64,000 nt of DNA from Takakia lepidozioides. Taxonomy: Eukaryota; Streptophyta; Takakiopsida; Takakiales; Takakiaceae. The notes beneath the pieces are model-generated. The model was not told the DNA's origin. It worked only from the letters and a program-made list of their open reading frames with translations, and did no database searches. The first letter of the stretch is position 1, and each line of letters opens with the position of its first letter. The translations under genes were made by a program, and so were the position numbers. Positions 43,206-54,792 of this stretch are shown one piece after another. The stretch is from NCBI GenBank assembly GCA_030704615.1, contig CM060731.1, forward strand, positions 3,722,001 through 3,786,000. Reading direction: 5' to 3'.

Positions 43206-44074
43206 GGGTCTCGATTCTAACATTGCTAGCAGCCGTACTGCTGTACTGCGACTGGTATGATTTGCAAGTGGTTAGGTCATTTTCCCTAAACCCTAAGCTC
43301 TACAAACAACTGGGTATTTGCTCAATGACACCCCCCACTGGTTGGTCATTTGATACCATTACTCAGACCCGGGCAAAAACTCAATTCGCACATACTAGTA
43401 CAACACATGAATATTCCACCTTCCCCTACCAGCTCTTGGGTACAACGGCGAATGCCACACTTAGAGGGGGCTAGGCTACATGGGAGGATCTCTCATAGAG
43501 GATGACAGACACACTTAAGGGCATCATCACTTTCACATCCAAAAATCGCACACCGCATCCAGTAACAAAGTTTAACACCCAAAGCACATTGTCAAGAGCC
43601 CAAGCCCCCATATCTTTCTATATAAAATAAGAGCTAATCTAATCAGCCAATGGTCAGCCCTCATTGGATCCACCGATTACAGTATTCCTCCATCAGACAT
43701 CAGCTGCTAGGGTGTCTAATCTTGTTCCTGTTGGCATAAGACAGGGTAACAGGACCAAAATTAGGCCCGCACTAACTTTCTCAACCACCACCTGAAGTAG
43801 CAGAGATTAGTAAGAACGTGTCGTGTACTCCCCGGCCATGTGATGAATGATGGCATGGGCACCGTTTCGAAGTGGGGACTTCGGAGACTTCGGAAAGAAG
43901 AGACTATTCTTGGCATAAATTCCAAAGATGCACAGTAGATGCATTCAGTGGGGAGGGAAAGACTATGTATTGATGAGGGATCAGAGCTTTTCACTTCAAT
44001 GCTGTCTCTCTCCTTCACGCACTCCATTCTCTCTTCTTCAATTTTCTATTCCCGAGGTTGCACACGCAGCTGAC
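43206..44074. other. Upstream region of the lectin gene
   Basis: No ORF recognised. A TATAAAA at 43621-43627 lies about 450 bp before the lectin ATG and could be its TATA box, but the distance makes this uncertain. Confidence 0.35.
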
Positions 44075-44548
44075 ATGGGCGTGGCCAAAGTCAACCTCAT
44101 TCTTCTGGTGCTTGTTTTCCTCACAGCCCAAAATATTGTGCGAGGCGACCAGAATGGTAGCTCTTCCATGCCGCCTCCAACTCTTCTCCTGACCGGATCC
44201 TCTCTCGTAAGTCCGCACGGAGTCTACAAATTGACAATGCAGAGCGACTGCAATTTGGTGTTGTACCGGCCCAACAGAGTCAATAACGCAGCGCTATGGG
44301 CCTCCCAGACAAATGGCAGAGGTAACAACTGCTATTTTACGATGCAGTCGGATGGTAACTTGGTCATCTATGATGGATCAAATAACCCTATGTGGGCATC
44401 TCAAACACAACACGCTGGCGAGTGTGATCTCTTTCCTGACGTGACCCAGTATGTACTAAATATGCAGGATGATGGCAACCTCGTCTTGTACTGTACCGGA
44501 GTACTAGAAACCTTCCCTATCTGGGCCACTGGGACAGCTGATCAATAG
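44075..44548 (+). CDS. GNA-type mannose-binding lectin (secreted, 157 residues)
   Basis: The ATG at 44075 gives MGVAKVNLILLVLVFLTAQ..., a good signal peptide with likely cleavage near residue 24; an upstream in-frame ATG at 43928 would bury it. The rest is a single bulb-type (GNA) beta-prism domain with three mannose-binding QxDxNxVxY motifs, all complete: QSDCNLVLY (56-64), QSDGNLVIY (91-99) and QDDGNLVLY (131-139). The usual WAS(Q/N)T strands and a Cys pair (about 86 and 117) are present. Such lectins bind mannose glycans in the secretory pathway or cell wall and are linked to defence. There is no intron and no kinase domain. It looks intact. Confidence 0.93.
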   Translation: MGVAKVNLILLVLVFLTAQNIVRGDQNGSSSMPPPTLLLTGSSLVSPHGVYKLTMQSDCNLVLYRPNRVNNAALWASQTNGRGNNCYFTMQSDGNLVIYDGSNNPMWASQTQHAGECDLFPDVTQYVLNMQDDGNLVLYCTGVLETFPIWATGTADQ

Positions 44549-47545
44549 GCTGATACACAGAGCTTGTGAGACAATAGTATTGACTAAGTACTGAAGGCAA
44601 TCAGTTTTTGGTGGAGCTGATACATGCAGAAGAAATATAAATTGGGTGTGAGTGCATCTTATTAGTAGTCTACTTGGTAGGATCTGCCTGAAAAATGTTA
44701 GTGACACAGAGAGCCCTTGAAAGATCTCATAAAATGTGCACATAAGCATGGATCATGTGGACCATTAAATACAATACGATTTGACATTCACTTAGTTATG
44801 CACAGGTCAAGAGTGCTGTTGTTGTAAGTCCCTGATGGCCGGTGTACTCTAGATATGAGCTGCGTGTCTTTCTCTGGTGTAATGAGTCAGAAATTCTTGA
44901 AGGCAGATAATTCCAAGCTCAGAAATGTGGCTAAAGCGGTCTGCCAAATGAAAGCTGTGGAAGTTTTTCAATTATATTTGAGTCAATTTGGAGGGTTAAA
45001 ACTTCTCTGCCAATTGAAAGCATGGGTACACTTAATTATCCATCAATAATGGTAACAAGATTGCAAAATTTCACATGTATACCTGGCAGTACTTATATGT
45101 GGATGGTACTCCATGTTACCTTTTCCTGCAATACCACACAAGACATCAAGGCTAGGCATATACAACTGATACACACTGTGGGTGCAGGGTACAATCCCCA
45201 CTTATAGAGAGTAAAGTCAGAAGGAAGGTGTTGGGGTTGTTGAATCTTAGAAGCTAGTTGGGCTCATCCACATTGCTGAGGAAAATGTATGACACACTAC
45301 TTTCTCTAAATCTGGTTATGAAAAGGGCAAACTGGCATTCACGTTAAAAGTTTGCCTAAACAACCAGAGCACATGTAAGGCATTGGCTTCATACCCCAGC
45401 GAATCCAGTCGTGTATTCTGAAAGGTAGAATGCTAGTAAATATCTACCTATGTGTCCTCGCCCCCACAATCAATACATCATTGTGTGCTTCGCGTACGTA
45501 ATAGACTATAGTAGGGGCCCACCAATTAACTTTCGTATTCAAAACCGATTCAAAACATTAGAGGCCAAAATGAAGAGTAACTACTCCGATGGAGGAGTGG
45601 GCACCGAGATGATGTTTTTAAACGTCGAACTTATGCCGGGTTGCCAGCTAAGAGGAAGGGGTAGTCTAACGAGATACATTTACATGAAATTTGCGCCATT
45701 GCTGGTCAGGAAAGGGAGGGAACATACTTGAGAGATACTTTGGGCACTTTAAAGGCCAACAACATAGCTGTGGTATGGTGTTTGTCGCGAATGGACTGCC
45801 AGATCGTGATTCAGGGGCGTATTTGATGCATTACCACAGCACCCACTGTCACTGTAAAGCCATTGACTTGGTTGCCTTCTACATCCAAAAGACATAAAGC
45901 ATGAATTGCATGAGCAAGAAAGTTTTTCAATTTCGGAGTCGAGAGATTGATATAGGTTGTTTTATATTGTTGTAGAGTATTGTTCACAAGGAGGGCAAAC
46001 AAGAAAGGAATACAGTTGTCAAAGTATATCTAGCAGAGAAGGCAGTATTTAGTGAAACATGCAACAGTAACTTAGCAGAATTATCTGACTCTTGCTGAAG
46101 AGAGGCTGAAGAAGAAGCTATCAACCACCCTTGTCTGCTCATGTGTAATTTTTCCCGTGCCTTTCTTCACAGCTGCTTGAGCTAGTCCATTTACGTACCT
46201 ATAGTTCAGATAAATGGTATTCGGATGAGATCAAGTGAACCTCAATATAGAGGCGAGAAAAGGAGCTGCCAGTACTTAAGTGATATACCTATACTTCAGG
46301 ATTGGACACGGTTGTACACTGCAAACACTGTGAATGAGCTGACATCCCATTTGACATCCAAGTTATAACAACATTGATTGCGCACTGAATAAATGGAAAA
46401 AGATGCCCCTCAACACGCTCGAAGTTGCATTGAATGGCTTCCCTTCACTGTTTCCTCGACTTACCAAGCAATGAATCTCTGATAACTGTTTGCCGCCAGT
46501 TGGGTTATGAGGGTCCCGTATACTTGCTCAACTATGCACATGATAGAAATCATCATACCACAGCATCAGGTGACACTGCAACTGGCCGACTTTATAATGG
46601 ACGACCTACAAGCCCAGCTTTGAATGGACGGGCCGCCTCGTGCATCCGTTAACTAAAGACAGTGAGTCGGATGCTCCAGTAACACTATGAGCAATGCTGT
46701 GTATGGTCGTGATCTGGGTCAACTGTACATATTACAAACGAAGAAACCAAGAGTCAGAAGCACTGTACAATAACCTAGCATGCGAAGTTAAAATAAGATC
46801 TAAATCCTAACGTATGCATGAAGAAGTGTACTTTTAATCAACCAGCTAAGCTAATCTTCCAAACAGAGATCCTCAATTTCACTTTGAACTCAATAAAATT
46901 ATATGAGTCGATTGTAGAAAGATCAGGAACTCCCAGTAAGAGTTGAGGGAGACGGAAATAGAGAGAGAAAGATAGATAGAGAGTTACGCCCAGCGATCTG
47001 CAGCATACAGCTCTCATCGCGGGACCGATGGAGAGTATGGATCAACACTGAAGAAATCCGAATCCTGACCGACTCACATGGGTGTGCATGAGATCGTGAA
47101 AGAAATGAGAAAGGATCTGAGTGAAATTTCTGCCTCATTCTGCCCGTAGCCCGTGGGCAACATTCAGCCTGCCCATCTCAAAAAAGGAAAGCAATATAGT
47201 AAAATTAAATACATTCAAACGGACGGAGCGATGGCCGTCGTGGAGGCGCCAAGAGACGAAGTGAAGTACCGGCCCCTTCTTCCCTCTCGTCTTGCAATGC
47301 AAGCGTTTGCTGTGCCTTGAATTTTGTGGAGGAGCTTGTGAGCATTGCGCGATGCTGAGAGCAGGCCAAGGGATGCAAGGGCTGCGGTGGTGCCATGGAG
47401 GTGAGGAAGCGCAGAGGAGCTGAGCTGCGCGATGGCGGCTTCACCCGCCCTAACCGCCAGCCGTGAGAAGCGGCTGCAACAGCCGTGAGCGTGATGGGAA
47501 TGTGCGAGCCCGTGAGTACCCTTACCCTGTAGGTGGGTGTGAGAA
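44549..47545. other. Three-kilobase intergenic region, no gene recognised
   Basis: Short ORFs here (for example 45450-45731, 46434-46652) have no recognisable motifs. The last part would contain the leader and promoter of the trihelix gene. Confidence 0.45.
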
Positions 47546-48445
47546 ATGGATGCTGAATTTGCAGAGCTGACTCGTCAAACAAATGTTAGGGCTCCAAGAC
47601 CTCGTACCTCAAGAAAACCACTGTCCCCTGCAGAAAAACGGCCAAGATCTCGCAATTGGGAACTTCCTGAAACACTTTGCTTAGCAAAAGCCAAGAGAGT
47701 AGAATGGGAAAATTATGAGCAGGCAACCAGTAGGGAGAGAGCGGAGAGCAGTGCAATCCAAAAATGGGAAGTCGTTGGACAATACATGCAGTTGCATGGG
47801 TTCCGTGACAGAGATGGAAAGGGCTGCAGGACAAAATGGGAAAACCTCCTCAGCGATTTTAAGGGGGTCAAGGATTGGGACAAGAGGAGTGGAAATGCTC
47901 CTTACGCAACGTTGTCCAGCCGGGAGAGGAGTACGCAAGGTTTACCGTTCAAATTTGATCAGGAGCTTTATGACTTGATGGACACTCTACACTCATCAAA
48001 GCCCTCTTTCAATCCTCCGGGATTCTTTGATAGCTCTGCCCCAACTCCATCCTCGTCGGCATCACCAGAAGAGGTGGAGGCTGAAGAGGTGGAGCCTACC
48101 TCATCTGCAGCTGTGCTTGAAAGTGTCGTGGGTTACAGAGAACCTGGCTCCGCAGGTCGCAAGAGGAAAATCATCCACCCCAACGGACTGGAGGCTGCAA
48201 TAAGGGAGACTAGAGATAGCTACATTGCTGCCATTGATAAACATGCCACGAGGAGGGAAGGAAAGATGGGAGAAAGACATTCTGCAACTCTAGCTCTTGA
48301 CAGAGAAAGACTGGAGACTGAGAGAGAGAAACTGGTAATTGAGAAGGAGAGGGTGGCTGATGAGAGGGCTGACCGCAGAGCCCTAATCAGCGTTCTTGGG
48401 AAGATGGCATCTGCGTTTGACAAAATTGCTGGCAAAATGGTTTAA
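47546..48445 (+). CDS. Trihelix / MADF-SANT-like DNA-binding protein, 299 residues
   Basis: Intronless. Residues about 37-112 form a trihelix domain with the spaced aromatic pattern W38, W54, W74, W98 and the typical third helix GKGCRTKWENLLSDFKGVKDW. A Ser/Pro/Glu-rich linker (about 160-190) follows, a basic GRKRKI patch near 205, and a C-terminal coiled coil rich in RERLETEREKLVIEKERV (about 240-275), used for dimer formation in this family. Function: nuclear sequence-specific DNA binding. Alternatives: the Myb-like partner protein of a PIF/Harbinger element, which has the same architecture; no Harbinger nuclease is seen nearby. Confidence 0.82.
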   Translation: MDAEFAELTRQTNVRAPRPRTSRKPLSPAEKRPRSRNWELPETLCLAKAKRVEWENYEQATSRERAESSAIQKWEVVGQYMQLHGFRDRDGKGCRTKWENLLSDFKGVKDWDKRSGNAPYATLSSRERSTQGLPFKFDQELYDLMDTLHSSKPSFNPPGFFDSSAPTPSSSASPEEVEAEEVEPTSSAAVLESVVGYREPGSAGRKRKIIHPNGLEAAIRETRDSYIAAIDKHATRREGKMGERHSATLALDRERLETEREKLVIEKERVADERADRRALISVLGKMASAFDKIAGKMV

Positions 48446-50392
48446 ATGGAGCTGGGGTGGAGAGAGGGAGTCGGTACCCAGGTTTTGAACGGAACCCTAA
48501 CTGAGCTGGGATATCCACCTTACCCTCCATATCGAGAGATGATCCATGGAGTGTGTAAAAATGCCTGCCAAGGCCGGAGACTTCATTCTTAGTGTAAATA
48601 GGTGGGACTTCGAGAATAATCTAACCCTAAAATCTGATCCAACAATTATTCAAACTAGCTGGGAACTCCCACAAAGATATCAGTGAATCTCCGCATCAAA
48701 TCTGAAATTATCTCTTGAAGAATGCCTTGACCTTGTTTGTGGGTCGTAGTAATTAGCTCCACTAGCTCCGTTATCAGAATGAACAGCAAACTTTGGAATC
48801 TCACTTTAACTTGCGAGTTCTGTCAGGACATATCGTGCCCCTGTAATAGACATTGCAAATGACCCACCAAAGGCTGTCCCCATGACTACTGGACACAAGG
48901 CTTGGTAAATTCTGTTACACTGGACTCCTTGGCACTGCATTCACAAGAACGGGCTCCACAAGTGTATTCTGCTTTCTAGGTGCGCAGACAATGAAGCACA
49001 AAATCAATCAACAAAGTGGAATGAAGTCTGAATTATTGCATGCGCTTGTATCTCTAGGTTTCACCCACTTCAAAGCAATCACAAGGGCACTTGATTTTCC
49101 TGCCCCATCTGGAAGGAGAAAAGGGTATGTGATGCAAGCCACTGTCATCCTCAGCTTAGAACTTGGAGACTGGGCCATGTCTGTTAGCCCTCCACCTCTC
49201 CAGGGCATGGGCATGACTTCAACAGACAACTCAGTACTGATTTATTAGTAAGGCTTGAAAATTGGTTTGAGTACTACTCTGCTTGGGGATCCTATATATT
49301 GTTAAAAGAAAAATGCGCCTTTGTCTCTCTCCAGAGATAGTAGGAGAGAGATACTAGGTGACTGACCTTATCCCAATTGCATTGGGATTTTTAAAAAAAG
49401 GAAAGAGTTATAAAATTTATTGCATGCCGCAAGGAAAAATTAACCTTGCAGAACATTGAATCCCACCATGTAGTGGGTGGCTTGGAAGTGTGGCCTTAAA
49501 CAACTTTTTAAGGCAGTAACTACCTACTCACCTTGACATAGAGACAAAAGATGGTCATGTTAAAGCTTGAAACAGCCCATTTTTACAACATAATAATAAA
49601 TAATAAGAGGGGATAGAAGCCCGTTTTATGTTTTCCTATAAGGTCTGCAGTAAGGTTGAGGACTAGAGAATATTACTTGATTTGTTGTATAGCTTGACAT
49701 GGCTGTTGGGTAAGTTGTATGAGGCTACACACACGTCACTGGCCAGCCTGGCGCGTAGATTATAGGATTCTGATGACTACGACAGCCTTGGATGTGGATT
49801 CACAATCACCAATTTCCTTCGAGGGAAAAATCTGAAAGTTCTTTAGGTATAGGAGAAGGGCCTGAGTGGAGGGGATTACCGGAATGAGCCCCACCACGAG
49901 GCGGTAGTCGAGTGGCGGGGCGAGTGTAGGTAATCCCCGAAACGAGGAGGCTTACCGTGCGTGAAGAACGCGTAGGGAACGCGCAGGGAACGCTGCAATG
50001 CACGCGCCAGGCTGGGGCGTAGATTCACAGGTTTAAGTCACTGGTTTCCTTGGAGGGAAAAAGCTGAAAGTTCTTTACGTTCTCTAAGATGACATGCATG
50101 TTAATCGAACTGCTCGTAATCTCTGATAAAAAATCCACGTGCAAATATCTGGTTCAAGGATCTAGTGGGCATATGGGAGAAGAGATCATGCATAACTAGT
50201 TCAAGCAGATGGCTGTAGCTGCAAGGAGTCTGGTTGAGTTACTGCCATTACGCCAAGAGGTGATGACGACAGTAGTAGTATCAAAACCTTTCCTCGTTCT
50301 GACAAGACCATAGCCATTGAGCATTGAGTAGCTCAAAATACAAATTGTTCTAAGTTTTAACTGATCTTCATCCACGATCTGCTAAACTTGTG
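48446..50392. other. Intergenic region with a local direct repeat
   Basis: About 2 kb without recognised genes. GAGGGAAAAA(T/G)CTGAAAGTTCTTTA occurs at about 49820 and 50054, flanking a GC-rich 190-bp stretch with AACGCGTAGGG/AACGCGCAGGG repeats. Confidence 0.5.
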
Positions 50393-50896
50393 ATGCCGGC
50401 TACATCTGATCGTCAATGTAATCACTCTGTTCAAGCTCCGCCATCTGCCAATTCCGGAGTTAAATTTAGTAGGTATATTCCTCATGTTGCTTATATGCAT
50501 CCAAGAATGGAAAATGCTATTGTGAGTCCAAGACCTCATGTGAATCCCAGCTTAAGCAATGTCGTGTATCCAAGACAAAATAGTGGTGCTCCTTATTTAA
50601 ATGACGCTCCTCCTTGTACCAATGGTGGTATGGTTCCTTGTCCAAAGCCGAATGGGGGTGCTCCCTTTTCAGTCCCAACTGGTGGTGCTCCTTACCATGT
50701 GCCAAATGCCGATGGTGCTCCCTATCCAGTGCCAAGTGGTGGTGCTCGTGATGGTGTTGCACCTACTGTTGATGCTCTTGAGGACCACCTCACTCCTAAC
50801 CTGAAAGATTGTAACAACCAGAGCCATGTTAGTGGTAGTGGCACTCATGTCTCATGGGTAACTTTAGGGTGTCTTCCTTATAAATATTTTTTCTAA
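50393..50896 (+). CDS. Gly/Ala/Pro-repeat protein or exon, unknown
   Basis: 168-residue frame. About residues 75-120 repeat a GGAPYxVPxG unit, mostly written with GGTGGTGCTCC codons. No domain is recognised, and there is no signal peptide or membrane segment. A GTAACT donor-like site near 50858 suggests it could be an exon rather than a whole gene. A tract of simple repeats read by chance is the alternative. Confidence 0.35.
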   Translation: MPATSDRQCNHSVQAPPSANSGVKFSRYIPHVAYMHPRMENAIVSPRPHVNPSLSNVVYPRQNSGAPYLNDAPPCTNGGMVPCPKPNGGAPFSVPTGGAPYHVPNADGAPYPVPSGGARDGVAPTVDALEDHLTPNLKDCNNQSHVSGSGTHVSWVTLGCLPYKYFF

Positions 50897-51009
50897 CAAA
50901 TGAATGATCACATTTTGGTGTATTTTTGTCTGTACTATTTTGTTTGTATTTTGTGTGTATGCGCCTAAAGCTATATATTCATAGCTGGGGTAGGGATTGA
51001 ACCATAACC

Positions 51010-51340
51010 ACTGTGTTGCCATCATACATGTTGGATGAACCAAAGGTTCTTGATGCTTTTCTCTTCTCTCAAATATGCAATACAGCCATGTGTTGGGCAC
51101 ATACCTGGCTTTCTTCATTGGCCCAGACAGTCTCTTCAGCTCAGCGTGGGTTTCCTCAATATGAGGATGTACACGTAGCTAACAACGGATGTATGCACCC
51201 TGTTGATGACCTCAATGCAGCTGCACCCAAGCTGCTGTCTGACACATCTGTCCATCACTTCACTCACCCTTGCAATATAATCCCACTGGCAAGTTGCAGA
51301 TTAGATGTTAAATAGCAGCACATAAGCTGCAGGGTCTTAT
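51010..51340 (-). pseudogene. E+/DYW relic of the first PPR gene
   Basis: Read on the minus strand past the stop of the PPR ORF, it gives DPAAYVLLFNI, then ARVSEVMDRC...GCSCIEVINRVHTSVV, then HAELKRLSG...MKKARYVPNTWLYCIF. These are the E1/E2 motifs and the start of a DYW domain, which in full is a zinc cytidine-deaminase-like RNA-editing domain. Frameshifts and stops (a TAA at the Gln of SDPQ) interrupt it, and the zinc HxE motif is lost (HPTCMMATQW). Confidence 0.75.
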
Positions 51341-51507
51341 GGATCACTCTTAAGAATGTTTTTTGCTGCGCGTTCTGCTCCCTCCACATCACCATGAATC
51401 ATGCAGGCACCAAGCAAGGCCTTACGGATCACTCTTAAGAATGTTTTTTGTTGCACGTTCTGCTCTCTCCACATCACCATGAATCATGCAGGCACCAAGC
51501 AAGGCCT
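51336..51507. repeat. 86-bp tandem duplication at the 3' end of the first PPR gene
   Basis: Two units starting at 51336 and 51422 (GGATCACTCTTAAGAATGTT at 51341 and 51427). 86 is not a multiple of three, so it breaks the frame and places the stop right after LKSDP. Confidence 0.93.
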
Positions 51508-53695
51508 TCCATACCCCATCAGCTGGTTTGAGTGGCATTTTCTCAATGAAATCCTCGGCCTCATCCAATCGTCCTGCACGCCCAAGAAGGTCCACCATGC
51601 AGGCAAAGTGTTCGTCTGCATGAGTGAGGCCATGATCTTGAATCATGGAATAGAAGTAGAGATGGCCTTCATCCACAAGGCCTGCATGACTACATGCAAA
51701 GAGAAGAGATACAAAGGTAATACCATCCGGCTTGAAGCCATCCAACTGCATTTGTTTAAATAGTTGCACAGCCTGCCTGCCACACCCATGCCGGGCACAT
51801 CCTGCAATCATGGTATTCCAGGAGACCAGATTCCGTCTAGACATATTGTCGAACACTCCACATGCATCCTTCATGCTCCCACACTTGCTATACATGTCAA
51901 CAAGGCTGTTCTCCAGAGTGATGTCTGCCACAATTCCGCTTTTGCTGATGTCCGCATGGACCTGCTTGCCCGTTTCCAGCACTTCTATGCTGGCACAGGC
52001 ATTGAGAACGCAAGTGAATGTGACCATGTCAGCCTTCACCCCTTCCCGTTTCATTTGCTCATACATCTCGAGGGCCTCCCTACCACATCCATGCTGAACG
52101 TAGCCTGCAATCATCATACTCCATGTGACAACATCTCGTGTAGACATTGTGTTAAAAACTTCTTGTGCATCCTTCATGTTCCCACATTTGGCATACATAT
52201 CAGCAAGGGCAGTCTCCACAATTGCATCTGCTGCAATTGCAGCTTTGATGATATCAGCATGGACCTCTTTCCCCTTGTCAAGAGATTTCAGGCTGGCACA
52301 TACATTCAGAGTGCAAATGAATGTGACCCTGTCGGGCACCAGACCCTCATAGAGCATTTTTTCATAGCTTACCAAAGCCTCCATACCACACCCATGCTGA
52401 GCATATCCTGCAATCATGATGTTCCATGACAGGACATCTCTTTGGGTTAAATTTTCGAACAGTTTATTTGCATCCTTCATGCTCCCGCACCTGACATACA
52501 TGTCAAGAAGGGCAGTCTCCAAATGAGCATAGGACAAAGTTCCACCAGCTCTCATGATGTCAGCATGGACCCCTTTCCCCTTTGCCAGGGCTCCAGGGCT
52601 GGCACATGCATTGAGGATGCAAATGAACGTGACTCTGTTTGGTGTCACCTCTTCTCGTTGCATTTGCACATAGATCTCAAAAGCTTCTGTAACACACCCT
52701 TGTCGAGCATACCCACCAATCATGGCGTTCCATGAGACCACATCTTGTTGACCCATATTGTCAAAGACTTGACGCGCATCCCTTACACTCCCACATTTGG
52801 CATACATGTCCACAAGTGTATTCTCTAACTTAACATATGACTGAATCCCAGCTTTGAGGATGGTTGCATGGACTTCTTTGCCCTTCTCTAGGGCTCCTAG
52901 GCTGACGCAAGCATTGAGAGCAGAAATGAACGTGACCCTGTTAGGAGTCACCCCTTCCCTTTGCATTTGCTCATACATTTCAAAAGCCTCCCTCCCACAC
53001 CCATGCTGAACATATCCTGCAATCATTGCATTCCACGAGACCACATTTCGGTTTGCCATATTGTCAAACACTTGTTGCGAATCTTTCATGCTCCCACATT
53101 TGGCATACATGTCAGCAAGGGCAGTCTCCTGAATGATATCTGACAGAATTCCAGCTTTTCTGATGTCAGCATGAATTTTTTTGCCCTTTTCCAGAGCTCC
53201 TAGGCTGGCACATGCATTGAGAATGCAAGTAAATGTTACCCTGTCAGGTGTAACCCTTTCACTTCGCATTTTCTCATAGATATTCATTGCTGCTTCAGCA
53301 TGCCCATGTTTGGCATATCCTGCCATCATTGTAGTCCAGGTACACATGTCTCGTTCAGGCATTTTATCAAACAGTTGGCGTGCATCGACTACACTCCCGC
53401 ACTTGGCATACATGTTCACAAGGGTATTGAACAGAAAGATGTTGGGCTTGAATCCACTCTGGACAATGTGGGCATGCACCTGCTTTCCCTCAGCTAGGGC
53501 TTTTCTCTTGATGCACTCGTGCAAGATGCAGGCATAAATATTGGAGTCTGCCCCTATGCCTTGTTGGCTTATAATGTGCAGAGCCTCTTTCAGTCGTCCT
53601 GCCTTACATAATGTCCTCAAGTAGACTCGCTCACTGGGTCCTCTTTCAAAAGTAGGGCTAAGGTTGGCAGTGCTACCCTTGCCGCCAACAGACAA
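51422..53695 (-). CDS. PLS-class PPR protein, truncated in the E region (757 residues)
   Basis: Starts MSVGGKGSTANLSPTF and has about 18-19 pentatricopeptide motifs arranged as six P-L-S triplets of ~100 residues (YAKCGS..DARQ.FD.M, VVSWNAMIAGYVQHG, VTPNRVTFI..LNACASLGALE). The late region MVDLLGRAGRLDEAEDFIEKMPLKP...W.ALLGACMIHGD is the start of the E domain, which is cut at LKSDP by an 86-bp duplication. PPR proteins bind single organellar RNAs, and DYW members edit C to U. This one has lost E and DYW, so it could at most bind RNA or act with a partner. No obvious transit peptide in this frame; a first exon elsewhere is possible. Confidence 0.9.
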   Translation of the reverse strand: MSVGGKGSTANLSPTFERGPSERVYLRTLCKAGRLKEALHIISQQGIGADSNIYACILHECIKRKALAEGKQVHAHIVQSGFKPNIFLFNTLVNMYAKCGSVVDARQLFDKMPERDMCTWTTMMAGYAKHGHAEAAMNIYEKMRSERVTPDRVTFTCILNACASLGALEKGKKIHADIRKAGILSDIIQETALADMYAKCGSMKDSQQVFDNMANRNVVSWNAMIAGYVQHGCGREAFEMYEQMQREGVTPNRVTFISALNACVSLGALEKGKEVHATILKAGIQSYVKLENTLVDMYAKCGSVRDARQVFDNMGQQDVVSWNAMIGGYARQGCVTEAFEIYVQMQREEVTPNRVTFICILNACASPGALAKGKGVHADIMRAGGTLSYAHLETALLDMYVRCGSMKDANKLFENLTQRDVLSWNIMIAGYAQHGCGMEALVSYEKMLYEGLVPDRVTFICTLNVCASLKSLDKGKEVHADIIKAAIAADAIVETALADMYAKCGNMKDAQEVFNTMSTRDVVTWSMMIAGYVQHGCGREALEMYEQMKREGVKADMVTFTCVLNACASIEVLETGKQVHADISKSGIVADITLENSLVDMYSKCGSMKDACGVFDNMSRRNLVSWNTMIAGCARHGCGRQAVQLFKQMQLDGFKPDGITFVSLLFACSHAGLVDEGHLYFYSMIQDHGLTHADEHFACMVDLLGRAGRLDEAEDFIEKMPLKPADGVWKALLGACMIHGDVERAERATKNILKSDP

Positions 53696-54792
53696 TTGAT
53701 CATGATTTAACCTTACGATCCTGCAGAGTCAAAATTCCACACCTTTTGCAGTAAGTAAAAGTAGCTCAAAGCTCCTAAGCTTTTTTGGTACATTCTAAAA
53801 GGGTTACAAAAGTACAAAATTTCGATATATTGAGAATAAATTGTACTAATACTATCTGTCTGACTAGATTCAATCATTCTTGAAAAGATACCTGTTTATT
53901 TCTCGGCCTGGAGCTCCATGGACAAAAGGACCATCATCAGATTTCGATCGAGCTTCTGGCAGGGTCGCTAGTTCTGCTTTCACCCAAGGAGGATTCAAGG
54001 AATTCTCAGTCCAAAGGACCTCCTTTGTGAGCTTATGTCTGAAGTCTGGCGATCTTGGACCTTTCTGTGAAATCAATGAGTGGGCAGCTGGACAGCCACA
54101 GCTTCAACCACAGTGTTGCATAGACTGGGCTAAAACCGCCAAAGCTCCAAGCATCTTTGAATGAAATGGAAGAACCTTGGACAACCCACTTTCATGGCCT
54201 GTTAACAAGGAAGAGCAACATACTGATAGCAACAGCAAGGTTCGCGTTCACTTCTTTTCATGGAAGGAGCATCAATCTAAGCAACTCAAGATATTGACCA
54301 CAAAACATTATCAGGCCAGCTTCTAGTAGCCTCACCTTGTCAGCCCTGTTGTCCCACCACTGAGAAGGATCTGACAGGAACTCTTGCCAAAGCCGTTCTA
54401 TTCTTATTGCTTGGCCTGCACGCAAACACCACTGATACGCATCTTAGCAGCTTCTAATTGCGTGTCGGATTCCATAAGAAACTGTGTCAGATCGGGGCCT
54501 AGAGCAGTAATGCTGGAATATAAATATGTTACCTGGCATGATGATTGTACCAGCTCCTTCTATCAACACTCAATTCCCTATCCTTGGCTGTGCAAGCGCA
54601 ATGTCGTGTCCGGGTTGAGTTTCCACAGCCTGAGCATGATGTCAATCTCTACTCAATTTTCTGTAACCGGATTGTCCGTGGGTGATGGCTGGGCGGGATT
54701 TGCGTCGGAGGAAAGCTGTGGGAAATATAGCGTAAAATTCACGTATTCCAGGAGGCACTCAAGGACGCGAAGGGACGTGCCGGGAGGAAGAC
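53696..54792. other. Upstream part of PPR locus A, shared with locus B
   Basis: 53930-54480 aligns patchily with 58900-59490 (for example TTC(A/T)C.CAAGGAGG and GTCCCACCA..G(A/T)GAAGGATCTGA). It would be leader or intron sequence of the PPR genes. No ORF recognised. Confidence 0.5.

Noticed and set aside
45170-45206. GGGTACAATCCCC, box-B-like
   Set aside because: No box A at a suitable distance and no cloverleaf can be drawn, so no tRNA is called.
51732-53537. Several plus-strand frames opposite the first PPR gene
   Set aside because: They are shadows of the repeated PPR codons; the minus strand has the clear domain structure.
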